Positions 1 to 6,377 of a stretch of 38,148 nt of DNA are shown here, piece by piece. Source of the DNA: a bacterium (GTDB taxonomy: Bacteria > Patescibacteriota > UBA1384 > CAJBMM01); NCBI GenBank assembly GCA_027364665.1, contig DAHXOW010000044.1:1-38148 (forward strand). The letters are read 5' to 3'. The notes beneath the pieces were generated by a model that did not search any database, was not told the DNA's origin, and was given only the letters and a program-made list of their open reading frames with translations. Position 1 is the first letter of the stretch; each line of letters starts with the position of its first letter. Position numbers and translations under genes: made by a program.

Positions 1-1
1 T

Positions 2-199
2 CACGTAAAAGCAGGTAATCAGCGCGACAAATTAGCCAATGTTTTTATTGCTATAATCTGTCTGGCCAATAATTATGACCTTGATTTAGACGTGATTATT
101 AAAGAAAGGCTGAGATGGATTTTGAGCATGACAGAATTGGCAGATCAGGATCCGGACAGAAGGGAGAATTTGAAAAATTCGCTGAGATACCAGCGGTGA
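2..199 (+). CDS. C-terminal part of a possible MazG-like NTP pyrophosphohydrolase (5' end outside window)
   Basis: An open frame enters from the left edge and ends at a TGA, giving the last 65 residues of a protein. The visible part has the helical pattern LANVFIAIICLANNYDLDLD followed by a Lys/Arg-rich helix. That resembles the last helix pair of all-alpha NTP pyrophosphatases (MazG/dUTPase-like), where the usual motif is close to LADVLIYLLxLANxLxIDL. The usual Asp of LAD is Asn here, so either activity is altered or the assignment is wrong. The family call rests only on this pattern. That it is coding is better supported: a strong intrinsic terminator follows 20 bases after the stop. The N-terminal domain is not visible. 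Confidence 0.45.
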   Translation, partial: HVKAGNQRDKLANVFIAIICLANNYDLDLDVIIKERLRWILSMTELADQDPDRRENLKNSLRYQR

Positions 200-219
200 A
201 AGAAGACGAGACATAAATC

Positions 220-256
220 GGAAGTGATCTAATCGCGGTCACTTCCTTTATTTTTT
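220..256 (+). terminator. Intrinsic terminator after the left-edge gene
   Basis: A perfect 8-bp stem, GGAAGTGA (220-227) with TCACTTCC (239-246), has an 11-base loop and is followed at once by a T-rich tract (TTTATTTTTT, 247-256). This is a textbook rho-independent terminator on the plus strand, 20 bases after the stop of the partial gene. Confidence 0.88.
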
Positions 257-496
257 ACTATTTGTAATCAAAAATGATTCAAAACGAATCAAATGAAGTA
301 TTCTAGTATGATTTGTGACTATTCCTGATTTTTTTGATAAATTGAGCCGCAGCATTTTTGCCGATTATTAGATAATACGATATCAGTTTAGCTTTGGTTT
401 TATCGATGGTTGTTTCTTCCCGTCTATTACCGCTGTGAACTGAATCGACTAATTCCGGCTGATATCTTGCGACGAAGCTTCTAAAAGATTTGGAGG

Positions 497-540
497 CATA
501 TGTTGACATTCGTTTTACGATTTAATACGTTCAACATATG
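497..540. promoter_or_regulatory. Palindromic operator of the vapBC-like module
   Basis: CATATGTTGA (497-506) is repeated as its exact reverse complement TCAACATATG (531-540), with 24 bases between. The left arm overlaps a TTGACA -35 box and the right arm contains the antitoxin ATG (538-540). AbrB-fold antitoxins commonly repress their own operon by binding such repeats, so I infer this is the autoregulatory operator. A second small dyad (CGT/ACG, 511-519) lies inside the spacer. Confidence 0.6.
503..531 (+). promoter_or_regulatory. Probable leaderless promoter of vapBC
   Basis: A consensus -35 (TTGACA, 503-508) is followed, after a 17-base spacer, by a weak -10 (TACGTT, 526-531). Only six bases separate this -10 from the ATG at 538, so transcription would begin at or next to the start codon. 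There is no Shine-Dalgarno sequence in the available space. Confidence 0.5.
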
Positions 541-774
541 AATATAAGCACAGTATCATCAAAATATCAGATTGTCATCCCAAAAGAAATACGCCGAAAA
601 CTTAAAATAAAACCCGGCCAGCGAATGCGATTAAGGGAAACCAAATCAGGCGATATCATAGTTAATAGTACTTCCGAGATAGAAAAATCGTACGGCATTC
701 TTCGTGGTGTTTGGGGCAAAAACAGCGATAGTTACATTCAAAAGATGCGAGAAGACTGGGATGATCACACTTGA
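538..774 (+). CDS. vapB: AbrB/SpoVT-type antitoxin (VapB-like)
   Basis: This 78-residue protein has an N-terminal swapped-hairpin AbrB domain (residues 1-45) with the typical run VSSKYQIVIPKEIRRKLKIK. The C-terminal tail (residues 52-78: YGILRGVWG then an acidic segment ending WDDH) is the part that normally wraps around the toxin. The family forms dimers, binds the operon's own operator and neutralises a PIN-domain RNase. The stop codon overlaps the toxin start by 14 bases, which suggests translational coupling. The upstream palindrome supports autoregulation. The antitoxin role is inferred from family and context; the exact subfamily is not certain. Confidence 0.88.
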   Translation: MNISTVSSKYQIVIPKEIRRKLKIKPGQRMRLRETKSGDIIVNSTSEIEKSYGILRGVWGKNSDSYIQKMREDWDDHT

Positions 775-1186
775 TAGCAATATATTTATCTATCATTTTG
801 ATGATAATCCCGAATTTGGTTTTCTTGCAAAAGAATTATTAAAATCAATCGAATCTGGTAAAATATCTGCGACAACGTCAGAATTAACGCTCACCGAAGT
901 TTTGGGATTCCCTGGACTAACAGACAAACAAGCAGGAATTATTAAAAGTGAGATGACCAAATCAGGGGTTAGGTTTATCAAAATCACTAGAGAAATTCTG
1001 CTGCTAGCTTCGACGTTACGGCGCAAGTACAACATGCGTACACCGGACGCGATTCATATAGCAACAGCGATCGAGACCAATGCACAATACTTTGTCAGTA
1101 GCGATCACAAATTATTACGATATAAAATACCTGGCGTTAAATTGCTCACTCTCACAAAAGTTGAGGAAATATACACTCGTTTTTAG
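761..1186 (+). CDS. vapC: PIN-domain ribonuclease toxin (VapC-like)
   Basis: This 141-residue PIN-domain protein is probably a Mg2+-dependent endoribonuclease toxin. The start at 761 gives MITLDSNIFIY, the classic PIN N-terminus; an upstream in-frame start at 704 would add residues unrelated to the fold and lie deep inside the antitoxin gene. The four acidic active-site positions are present: Asp5, Glu46 (TLTEVLG), Asp96 (TPDAIHIA) and Asp115 (SSDHKL). VapC-type PIN toxins usually cut tRNA or rRNA; the target here cannot be read from sequence. It overlaps the antitoxin gene by 14 bases and forms a two-gene toxin-antitoxin operon with it. Confidence 0.9.
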   Translation: MITLDSNIFIYHFDDNPEFGFLAKELLKSIESGKISATTSELTLTEVLGFPGLTDKQAGIIKSEMTKSGVRFIKITREILLLASTLRRKYNMRTPDAIHIATAIETNAQYFVSSDHKLLRYKIPGVKLLTLTKVEEIYTRF

Positions 1187-1641
1187 AACTGCATTAAAAT
1201 ACAGCCGATAAGCAATTAAAACCATTGTTTCATCAACAACTTAATCTTATCCAAAGCAAATAAACTGTGTATTAGATAATTTAATGTCTTGCCTTAGGGT
1301 CTTCTGAATTGATGCTAAAAGGTTGCAGCCGCCCTCTTATCCGTTAATCATTTGCTCTTTTCTTTAGGCCAGGAGAGATTTTCTGGCTTCAACTAAATGC
1401 TTGCGTTTGCTCATTCTATTTATGGATAATCTCTGGCTTTGTTAACCGAACATTACCCAACACTCCGGGAAGATTTTAAATTAGTTAACGTATTATCTTT
1501 TTGTATGATTTTTCGTTATCTGACTCTAGACCACCGTAAGTGTTTAAAATAGCGCTATAATGTTATTGTGTTTGAGAGAGTCCTTACTAAACCGTGGTTC
1601 TTTTGTTTTGAATCAGCTATTGTACCAGGTGATGGCATCAG
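1187..1641. other. 455-bp intergenic region, no gene seen
   Basis: All six frames are broken by stops and I see no tRNA, SRP RNA, tmRNA or RNase P signature. A perfect -10 hexamer TATAAT (1556-1561) lies about 80 bases before the glycosyltransferase start, but no convincing -35 sits at 16-18 bases. Two GTTAAC palindromes and a short CTGGCTT repeat have no clear meaning. The region probably carries the glycosyltransferase promoter and 5' leader. Confidence 0.4.
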
Positions 1642-2823
1642 ATGAGCAGTGAAAATAAAATAAAAATCGTCCAAATTATTGCCGATTCCAGTCTTTCCGG
1701 GGCACCGGCAACTGTTTTTAATTTTGCCAAATATGTAGATAAAGAGAGATTTGATTTTATTTGTGTCTGTCCTTTAGGTCCTTTGTCGGATAAGCTGCGG
1801 GAAATAGCCGGTATCCGAGTAATCGTTGATCAAATGAATTCCAAATGGAATCTTTTGGCTATCGGTCGTCTTCGTTCTTTGCTTAGAAAATTAGCTCCGG
1901 ATATTGTTGACTGCCAGGGTGTTAGAGCCGGTTGGCTGGGCAGATTGGCTGCCGTCGGCCTGTCGCCAAAACCGAAAGTGATTTACACCGAACATTTATG
2001 GACCAAAGAATATCATTTGAAAAATCCGTTTACTCAGCGAGTGCAACTGTCATTGTTAAAATTTCTGGATCTTTTTACAGATAAAACAATCGCCGTATCT
2101 CAGGCGGTTGCTGATTTTTTAACTGACAGTAAAATCACCACGAAAGATAAAGTTGTCGTCCTGTATTCAGGTTTACCGCTACCCGCTTGCAAACCGGTCA
2201 AAAAAGAATCGGGTCTTACTATCGGTTTTGTCGGCAGTTTAGTTGAAAGAAAAGGACTCGGAACTTTACTAAAAGCTTTACTGAAAGTGATCAAAGAATT
2301 GAATAATTCCGGCCTGAAATTAGTGATCGTCGGTGACGGGCCCGAAAGGAATAATCTGGAGTTGATGGCAAAGGAACTAAATATAAGCAAATATGTCCAA
2401 TTTACCGGTTCGAGCAATCAAGTTGACCGGTTGTATTCCTCGTTTGATCTCTATGTTCAACCGTCTCTAGACGAAGCTTTCGGTTTTGCCGTTCTGGAAG
2501 CAATGAGCCACGGTTTACCGGTTATCGCCTCTCACCTGGGTGGATTGGTTGAAATTTTAAAAGGCAGGCGAGATTTCGACGGAACCACGGAAATGACCGA
2601 ATGCGGGATTTTAGTCAGACCGGCTGATCCGGATGCTCTTGCCAAAGCAACGCTGCTTTGTTTAAAGGATGATGAACTGAGGCAAAAATTATCCAAAGCA
2701 GCAGTTAATCGCGCCTCGGATTTTGAGATTCACAAGACGATCAAAAAAAAGGAAGATTTCTATTCCGGATTCAAATTGGATTTTTCACAAAAACCTGCGA
2801 ATAAGACTATCAAACGATCATAA
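1642..2823 (+). CDS. GT4-family glycosyltransferase (GT-B fold)
   Basis: This 393-residue enzyme is predicted to transfer a sugar from a nucleotide-sugar donor to a surface polysaccharide or lipid acceptor on the cytoplasmic side of the membrane. The N-terminal Rossmann half (about 8-190) begins IVQIIADSSLSGAPATV, the usual acceptor-side GT-B start. The C-terminal half begins GFVGSLVERKGLGTLLKAL and carries the EX7E motif (Glu278 and Glu286, in DEAFGFAVLEAMSHGLPVIAS minus its last residue). An AGGTGA Shine-Dalgarno sequence lies 9 bases before the ATG. There is no polysaccharide cluster around it, so donor and acceptor are unknown. Its stop is followed by the decayed-looking interval 2824-3176. 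Confidence 0.88.
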   Translation: MSSENKIKIVQIIADSSLSGAPATVFNFAKYVDKERFDFICVCPLGPLSDKLREIAGIRVIVDQMNSKWNLLAIGRLRSLLRKLAPDIVDCQGVRAGWLGRLAAVGLSPKPKVIYTEHLWTKEYHLKNPFTQRVQLSLLKFLDLFTDKTIAVSQAVADFLTDSKITTKDKVVVLYSGLPLPACKPVKKESGLTIGFVGSLVERKGLGTLLKALLKVIKELNNSGLKLVIVGDGPERNNLELMAKELNISKYVQFTGSSNQVDRLYSSFDLYVQPSLDEAFGFAVLEAMSHGLPVIASHLGGLVEILKGRRDFDGTTEMTECGILVRPADPDALAKATLLCLKDDELRQKLSKAAVNRASDFEIHKTIKKKEDFYSGFKLDFSQKPANKTIKRS

Positions 2824-2906
2824 GTGCAAAATTTATCATCCTCGTTCCAACAATCCGTATTAGCTTGGGCGGAACAGTCAATGGCCTTATCTGTTGAAAT
2901 CAGTAT

Positions 2907-2941
2907 AAAAAAAGACTCCCCGGTTTCTAATCAAGGGAGTC
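2907..2941 (-). terminator. Intrinsic terminator on the minus strand
   Basis: The stem GACTCCC (2914-2920) pairs with GGGAGTC (2935-2941). Read on the minus strand it is followed by seven T (AAAAAAA at 2907-2913 on the plus strand). It would end transcription of the nucleotidyltransferase gene or of the relict frame just upstream of it. Confidence 0.75.
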
Positions 2942-2951
2942 AGGTTTAATT

Positions 2952-3140
2952 CTACGAGGCTGATTGAGCGTGATACCGGCTTGCGGTATCTACGAAGCAA
3001 CCGAAGTAGAATAATGTTTTAATCGGGATCGGTTTGGTTAAACGTTCTCCGTTTTTCTCAAGTGCTACAAAGTTTGTATCGAAGTTTACCGCCGGATCAA
3101 AATACGGCACATTAACTTCGAAATTATCTAACGCTTCGTC
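2952..3140 (-). pseudogene. Start-less open frame, possible gene remnant
   Basis: After a TGA at 3141-3143 the minus strand is open for 62 codons and ends in TAG just before the terminator at 2907-2941. The translation contains runs such as VNVPYFDPAVNFDTNFVALE and TKPIPIKTLFYFGCF, which have a protein-like composition. There is no ATG; the first possible start is a GTG at 3110. It lies in the same frame as the nucleotidyltransferase upstream, separated from it by several stops. I do not recognise a family. It may be the 3' end of a decayed gene or chance. Confidence 0.25.
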
Positions 3141-3176
3141 TCATTTAGAAGTCCTATTAATTACACTTCAGGATAA

Positions 3177-3509
3177 CTATTTTATTGAGATGCCGTATTT
3201 TCTGATCTCACTGGCAAAAGTACTCCACTTATCATTAAGATCGTTTGGGTGCAGCGGATGCGGTTCTATTTCATAGTTTTTTTGACGTAATCTCATTAGC
3301 CTCAGACGTTCTTCGAACGTATCTTTGCCGAAAATAGGAGAAATGATTGCCAGATCAATGTCGCTATCGGGCCTCGCCGTTCCTTTGGCCTGAGAACCGA
3401 ATATCAATGCCTGCTCGACCGGGATACCGCTTGCCTCAACCACTGCTAAATAATTCTTTGCCAGTTTAATTATTTCTGGATTTAATTCGTCAACTGTTTT
3501 CTTAGCCAT
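3177..3509 (-). CDS. MNT-type minimal nucleotidyltransferase
   Basis: This 110-residue nucleotidyltransferase has the DNA polymerase-beta-like core: FGSQAKGTARPDSDIDLAII supplies the GS motif (Gly38-Ser39) and the metal-binding Asp50 and Asp52. Such MNT proteins are normally encoded next to a HEPN-domain protein and act as the antitoxin, by AMPylating or otherwise modifying the HEPN RNase. No intact HEPN gene is adjacent; only a short frame directly upstream (3482-3586) resembles the beginning of one. The downstream side ends in a relict stretch and a terminator. Domain assignment is secure; function without its partner is not. Confidence 0.85.
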   Translation of the reverse strand: MAKKTVDELNPEIIKLAKNYLAVVEASGIPVEQALIFGSQAKGTARPDSDIDLAIISPIFGKDTFEERLRLMRLRQKNYEIEPHPLHPNDLNDKWSTFASEIRKYGISIK

Positions 3510-3586
3510 TGTCGCAATTCCTCGCTTATTTTAAACCACTCTTTGGCATATTTGTCGGATGCTTTTTTATGTGATATTTCCTTCAT
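3482..3586 (-). pseudogene. Possible HEPN remnant upstream of the MNT gene
   Basis: This 34-codon minus-strand frame starts at an ATG and runs into the MNT coding sequence in another frame (overlap 3482-3509). Its segment KYAKEWFKISEEL resembles the first helix of HEPN-domain proteins, which often begin close to KEWLKIAEEDL. A HEPN domain needs about 120 residues and an RX4-6H motif; neither is present. It has no Shine-Dalgarno sequence. The likeliest reading is the start of a HEPN gene left after an internal deletion; chance similarity is the alternative. Confidence 0.25.
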
Positions 3587-3757
3587 TTTCTAAGCTTTGC
3601 AGCCAATTATTGACCTTATTTTTTTTGTTCGGCTGTCATAGTATAATCGTGGCATAAAATTGAAAATTGCCAAGATAAGCTTTATCCGACATGAATACCC
3701 TATAACGGGTTTGAGGTTAAAGCTTTTACCATCAGTTTATGCTATACTGCAACCGAT
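3587..3757. other. Short intergenic region before ddl
   Basis: It contains a perfect TATAAT (3642-3647) on the plus strand, overlapped by a TATACT on the minus strand (3640-3645), so divergent transcription from here is possible. Neither has a good -35. The ddl promoter proper lies at the right end of the region. Confidence 0.35.
3740..3748 (+). promoter_or_regulatory. Extended -10 promoter of ddl, near-leaderless
   Basis: TGC-TATACT (3740-3748) is an extended -10 element. The ATG of ddl follows nine bases after it, so the transcript would have a leader of zero to three bases. No -35 is evident, as is usual with extended -10 promoters, and there is no Shine-Dalgarno sequence. Confidence 0.55.
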
Positions 3758-4873
3758 ATGAAAAAAAATCTGGTAGTTGCTTTCGGCGGTCCTTCGGTTG
3801 AACATGACGTTTCGGTTGTCAGCGCCGTTCAGGCAATGCGTTATGTCGATCGTGACAAATACCGCCTGATCCCGATTTACTGGAACAAAGAGGGGCGTTT
3901 TGTTACCACCGACAAACTGAGCGATGCTTCTTTGCGCCAACCGACACTCTGGAAGGACGAAGTATCGTTTGATTACAAATCATTGTTGATATCTCCCGCC
4001 TCGGCTTTCTTTCGTCCTAAACGGTTAACCGTTGATTATGTTTTGCCAATATTCCATGGACACGGAGGCGAAGACGGGGCTTTTCAGGGTTTGATTCAGG
4101 TAATGGATGTCCCCTGCCTCGGTTCCGGGGTTAGTGCATCGGCGATTGGTATGGATAAATTGCTGTTTAAAAAAGTCATGAAATCTTCCGGACTGCCGGT
4201 TTTGCCTTTTCAAGTCGTTTCCGCCGGAGAAAAAATAGCCTCAGTCGACTTCCCTTTTCCGGTAATCGTTAAACCGGCGCACTTAGGCTCCAGTATCGGA
4301 GTAGCCAAAGCGGAGAATCTACCCCAAGTTAAATCTGCCCTAAAAACAGTCTTTGACTTGGATAATCTGGCGATTATCGAACCGTTTTTGGAGCCGATGA
4401 CCGAGATCAATTGTAGCGTAATCGGAGGTGGTGGTAAGGCTAGTCAAGCTTCTTTGTGTGAACAACCGATGCCACGCGACCAGATTCTGTCTTTTGCCGA
4501 CAAATATTTACGAGGCGGAAAAACAGCTAAAAATAAAACCTCCGGAATGGCCGGGGCCGATCGGCGAATCCCCGCCCCGATCAGTAAAAATTTGACCGAT
4601 ATGATTAACGAATTGGCCATTAAAGCCTTTGACAGTTGCCAATGCAGCGGAGTGGCCCGGGTTGACTTTATGGTGGATAAAAATCGACGCGTTTATATTA
4701 CCGAAATCAACACAATCCCCGGTTCATTGTCCTTCTATCTTTGGGAGGCAAGCGGTCTCAGTTACCGGGAATTGATTGACAGGCTGGTAGATATTGCCGG
4801 CTCGGAATATCGTCAGAATCAAACCTTACGCAGGGATTTTCCTTCGGAGATTCTCAATAAATTGGCTGCCTAG
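3758..4873 (+). CDS. ddl: D-alanine--D-alanine ligase
   Basis: This 371-residue ATP-grasp enzyme joins two D-Ala into the dipeptide that MurF adds to the peptidoglycan precursor, in the cytosol. The N-terminal domain has FGGPSVEHDVSVVSA, with the family Glu15 and Ser19, and HGHGGEDGAFQGL around residue 100. The ATP-grasp part has PVIVKPAHLGSSIGVAKA and the C-terminal metal/substrate loop EINTIPGSL near residue 317. Length is normal. The long omega-loop segment (LRGGKTAKNKTSGMAGADRR) is slightly larger than in E. coli Ddl. It has no partner in its own direction, but a Mur ligase gene converges on it. Confidence 0.96.
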   Translation: MKKNLVVAFGGPSVEHDVSVVSAVQAMRYVDRDKYRLIPIYWNKEGRFVTTDKLSDASLRQPTLWKDEVSFDYKSLLISPASAFFRPKRLTVDYVLPIFHGHGGEDGAFQGLIQVMDVPCLGSGVSASAIGMDKLLFKKVMKSSGLPVLPFQVVSAGEKIASVDFPFPVIVKPAHLGSSIGVAKAENLPQVKSALKTVFDLDNLAIIEPFLEPMTEINCSVIGGGGKASQASLCEQPMPRDQILSFADKYLRGGKTAKNKTSGMAGADRRIPAPISKNLTDMINELAIKAFDSCQCSGVARVDFMVDKNRRVYITEINTIPGSLSFYLWEASGLSYRELIDRLVDIAGSEYRQNQTLRRDFPSEILNKLAA

Positions 4874-4877
4874 AACC
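4848..4877 (+). repeat. Direct repeat, left copy (ddl 3' end)
   Basis: These 30 bases cover the last codons and stop of ddl. They match 4997-5026 at 26 of 30 positions, offset by exactly 149 bases, and all four differences are transitions. The two copies flank an interval of 119 bases that carries a strong hairpin. Confidence 0.8.
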
Positions 4878-4950
4878 GGTAAACTATCTAGCTATATCCG
4901 TTTTTAATTAGTCCCGCTAATTCGTTTGTCAATATTTCGGTGAGTGTGAA

Positions 4951-4976
4951 TCCCCGAAATTAGCTTATTTCGGGGA
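4951..4976. terminator. Strong hairpin between convergent ddl and the Mur ligase gene
   Basis: TCCCCGAAAT (4951-4960) pairs perfectly with ATTTCGGGGA (4967-4976) over a 6-base loop, and GAA/TTC can extend the stem past one bulge. There is no T-tract on either strand, so it is not a classic terminator, although a bidirectional barrier or mRNA 3' end stabiliser fits its place between converging genes. The loop sequence TAGCTT is complementary to AAGCTA at 4981-4986. A smaller hairpin, AATTAG (4906-4911) with CTAATT (4917-4922), lies upstream. Confidence 0.5.
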
Positions 4977-4996
4977 ATTCAAGCTAATGAATTAGA

Positions 4997-5026
4997 AGAT
5001 TCTCAATAAACTAGCTACTTAGAACC
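4997..5026 (+). repeat. Direct repeat, right copy (Mur ligase 3' end)
   Basis: This is the second copy of the 30-base repeat found at the ddl 3' end. It includes, on the minus strand, the stop codon and last codons of the Mur ligase gene, so a piece of one gene's end appears to serve as the end of another. Confidence 0.8.
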
Positions 5027-6377
5027 AATAGGTATCCGGGAGCTCGTTTTGAATCAGAACCGTATCCCCGATCGCTAACCTACTTTTAAGTAAATTTGGG
5101 GTTTCTGATTGTCTAGACGATAAAACAATCTTTAATTTGGGGTTGTCGAGTCCTTTTTTAATGTATTTGGCTAATCTGGTATCGGCCAGAATAAGCAGAT
5201 CAACATTTTGGCCGATCAGTCGTCCGTATTCCCGGTTTGCTGATTGTTCGTTGGCACCCTGATCGACAATGCCACCGGTAACTAAAACACGTCTCCCCTT
5301 CTCTTTTCCAAGTTTTTCTACCGCTGCTCTGGCGGTTTCCGGACTGATGTTATAGCTGTCATCAATGACAACTATTCCGTTTGATTCGATTACCTCGGCT
5401 CGTCTGGTGTAAGCGGTCAGCTTTCTTAATCCTTCGGCTAACTGGTTTTTGCTTAACTCAAAATATTGACCGACCGCTGCCGCCCCAGCCGCATTTGTCT
5501 GTAAATAATCGGTTTGCAAGACTTTTGGCCAATGATCCTTCTTAAGCATTCGCTCGATCTCCTTCCTCTCGAAGGTCTGAAAATCGTTTTTCAACTTCGG
5601 GGCTATTCTTTTCGTACCCGGATTTTCTTTATTGATAAGGATTTTAGTCTTTTGAGGTAAGCTGTTTAGATAATCGATAAATTCTCGGTCGATATTATCC
5701 TGGCTGCCGAACGAATTAAGATGCTGTGAACCGATTGCCGTTAACACAACCGCGTCCGGTCTGATCAGCTTATGAAATTTTTGCAGGTCGTTTTTCAGAT
5801 ATTCTCCCAATTCGACGATCCAAAAATCGGTTTCCTGACTCAGGTTTTGACTATCTTCAGCCAGACTTAGTAAGGTGTTGTGGTTATCCTTTGGCGTATG
5901 GCAGTTAAATCCTTCGGATAAAATAATATTAGTAAACCATCTGGTGGTGGTTTTGCCAAAACTGCCGATAATGACCACGGTATGTAAATTAACCAGTTTT
6001 TTTATTTTTTCTTCTCCCTTATCAATAATCCTTTTTTTGCTGTAGCGGTCAAACGGCCAGATGATAATATTTGCTAACCAAACCAGTATTGGAATTGCCA
6101 ATGAGATGAGAAAAATCCAGAAGACAAATTCAAACCAGTTAACAATTAAAATTACCGGATAAAATAAGAAAATGACGTATAAAATAACTGCAATCCAAGT
6201 AATCATCATTGCTTTTTTAGTCCAAACGATCTGCCCGTTTTTCTGTAGTCCGCGGAGATAAAGGCGATCTTTGATCCAGCTCAAATAGGCCCGATTGTCA
6301 TATTCCTCCAATTGGAGGATATAAACAAAATCAACGAATGGAAAGAGTTTGTTAAACCAATTTAGGACAATATTCAT
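5019..6377 (-). CDS. Membrane-anchored MurF-like Mur ligase
   Basis: This 452-residue protein has the Mur ligase central and C-terminal domains. The P-loop is IIGSFGKTTTRWF (Lys near residue 142), followed by TPKDNHNTLLSLAE and the MurF-like IVELGEY. The C-terminal domain has IDDSYNISPETARAA (near 340) and VLVTGGIVDQG. Where MurF has its UDP-MurNAc-tripeptide-binding domain, this protein has two or three membrane segments (about 58-79 and 82-108). It should ligate an amino acid or D-Ala-D-Ala to a precursor at the membrane, but the substrate is uncertain; CapB/PgsB-type polyglutamate synthases also combine a membrane segment with a Mur P-loop. I chose the start at 6377 because its ATG overlaps the hydrolase stop (ATGA); an upstream start at 6410 is possible. 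Confidence 0.82.
   Translation of the reverse strand: MNIVLNWFNKLFPFVDFVYILQLEEYDNRAYLSWIKDRLYLRGLQKNGQIVWTKKAMMITWIAVILYVIFLFYPVILIVNWFEFVFWIFLISLAIPILVWLANIIIWPFDRYSKKRIIDKGEEKIKKLVNLHTVVIIGSFGKTTTRWFTNIILSEGFNCHTPKDNHNTLLSLAEDSQNLSQETDFWIVELGEYLKNDLQKFHKLIRPDAVVLTAIGSQHLNSFGSQDNIDREFIDYLNSLPQKTKILINKENPGTKRIAPKLKNDFQTFERKEIERMLKKDHWPKVLQTDYLQTNAAGAAAVGQYFELSKNQLAEGLRKLTAYTRRAEVIESNGIVVIDDSYNISPETARAAVEKLGKEKGRRVLVTGGIVDQGANEQSANREYGRLIGQNVDLLILADTRLAKYIKKGLDNPKLKIVLSSRQSETPNLLKSRLAIGDTVLIQNELPDTYWF

Larger units (their letters stand above)
200..537. other. Intergenic stretch with terminator, small palindrome and vapBC control region
   Basis: Apart from the terminator and the vapBC promoter/operator, this stretch holds one small palindrome, TGATTC (275-280) and GAATCA (286-291), in an AT-rich context. 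A minus-strand frame of 68 codons (303-509) is open, but it starts inside the vapBC operator, has no Shine-Dalgarno sequence or plausible -10, and matches no family I recognise. I do not call it a gene. Confidence 0.5.
2824..3176. other. Degenerate interval between the glycosyltransferase and nucleotidyltransferase genes
   Basis: No intact gene is visible. It contains a minus-strand terminator (2907-2941) and a 62-codon minus-strand frame without a start codon (2952-3140). There is also a short plus-strand frame (about 2826-2897) reading KFIILVPTIRISLGGT, which resembles the beginning of a GT4 glycosyltransferase but lacks a start and stops early. Nested inverted repeats occur at 2949-3012: ATTCTAC with GTAGAAT outside, and GATACCG with CGGTATC inside. 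Together these look like remnants of genes rather than a designed regulatory region. Confidence 0.4.

Noticed and set aside
303..509. 68-codon minus-strand frame divergent from the antitoxin gene
   Set aside because: It starts inside the palindromic operator, has no ribosome-binding site or acceptable -10, and resembles no family I know.
1187..1641. Possible small RNA gene in the 455-bp gap
   Set aside because: I found no conserved SRP RNA, tmRNA, RNase P or 6S signature and no terminator at the end of a candidate transcript.
2949..3012. Nested inverted repeats that look like a tRNA or structured RNA
   Set aside because: The arms do not form a cloverleaf, there is no T-loop or acceptor stem, and the inner palindrome falls within the protein-like minus-strand frame.
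3034..3276. 80-codon plus-strand frame before and across the nucleotidyltransferase 3' end
   Set aside because: Its second half is antisense to the MNT gene and the composition is Ser/Leu-rich without a recognisable domain.
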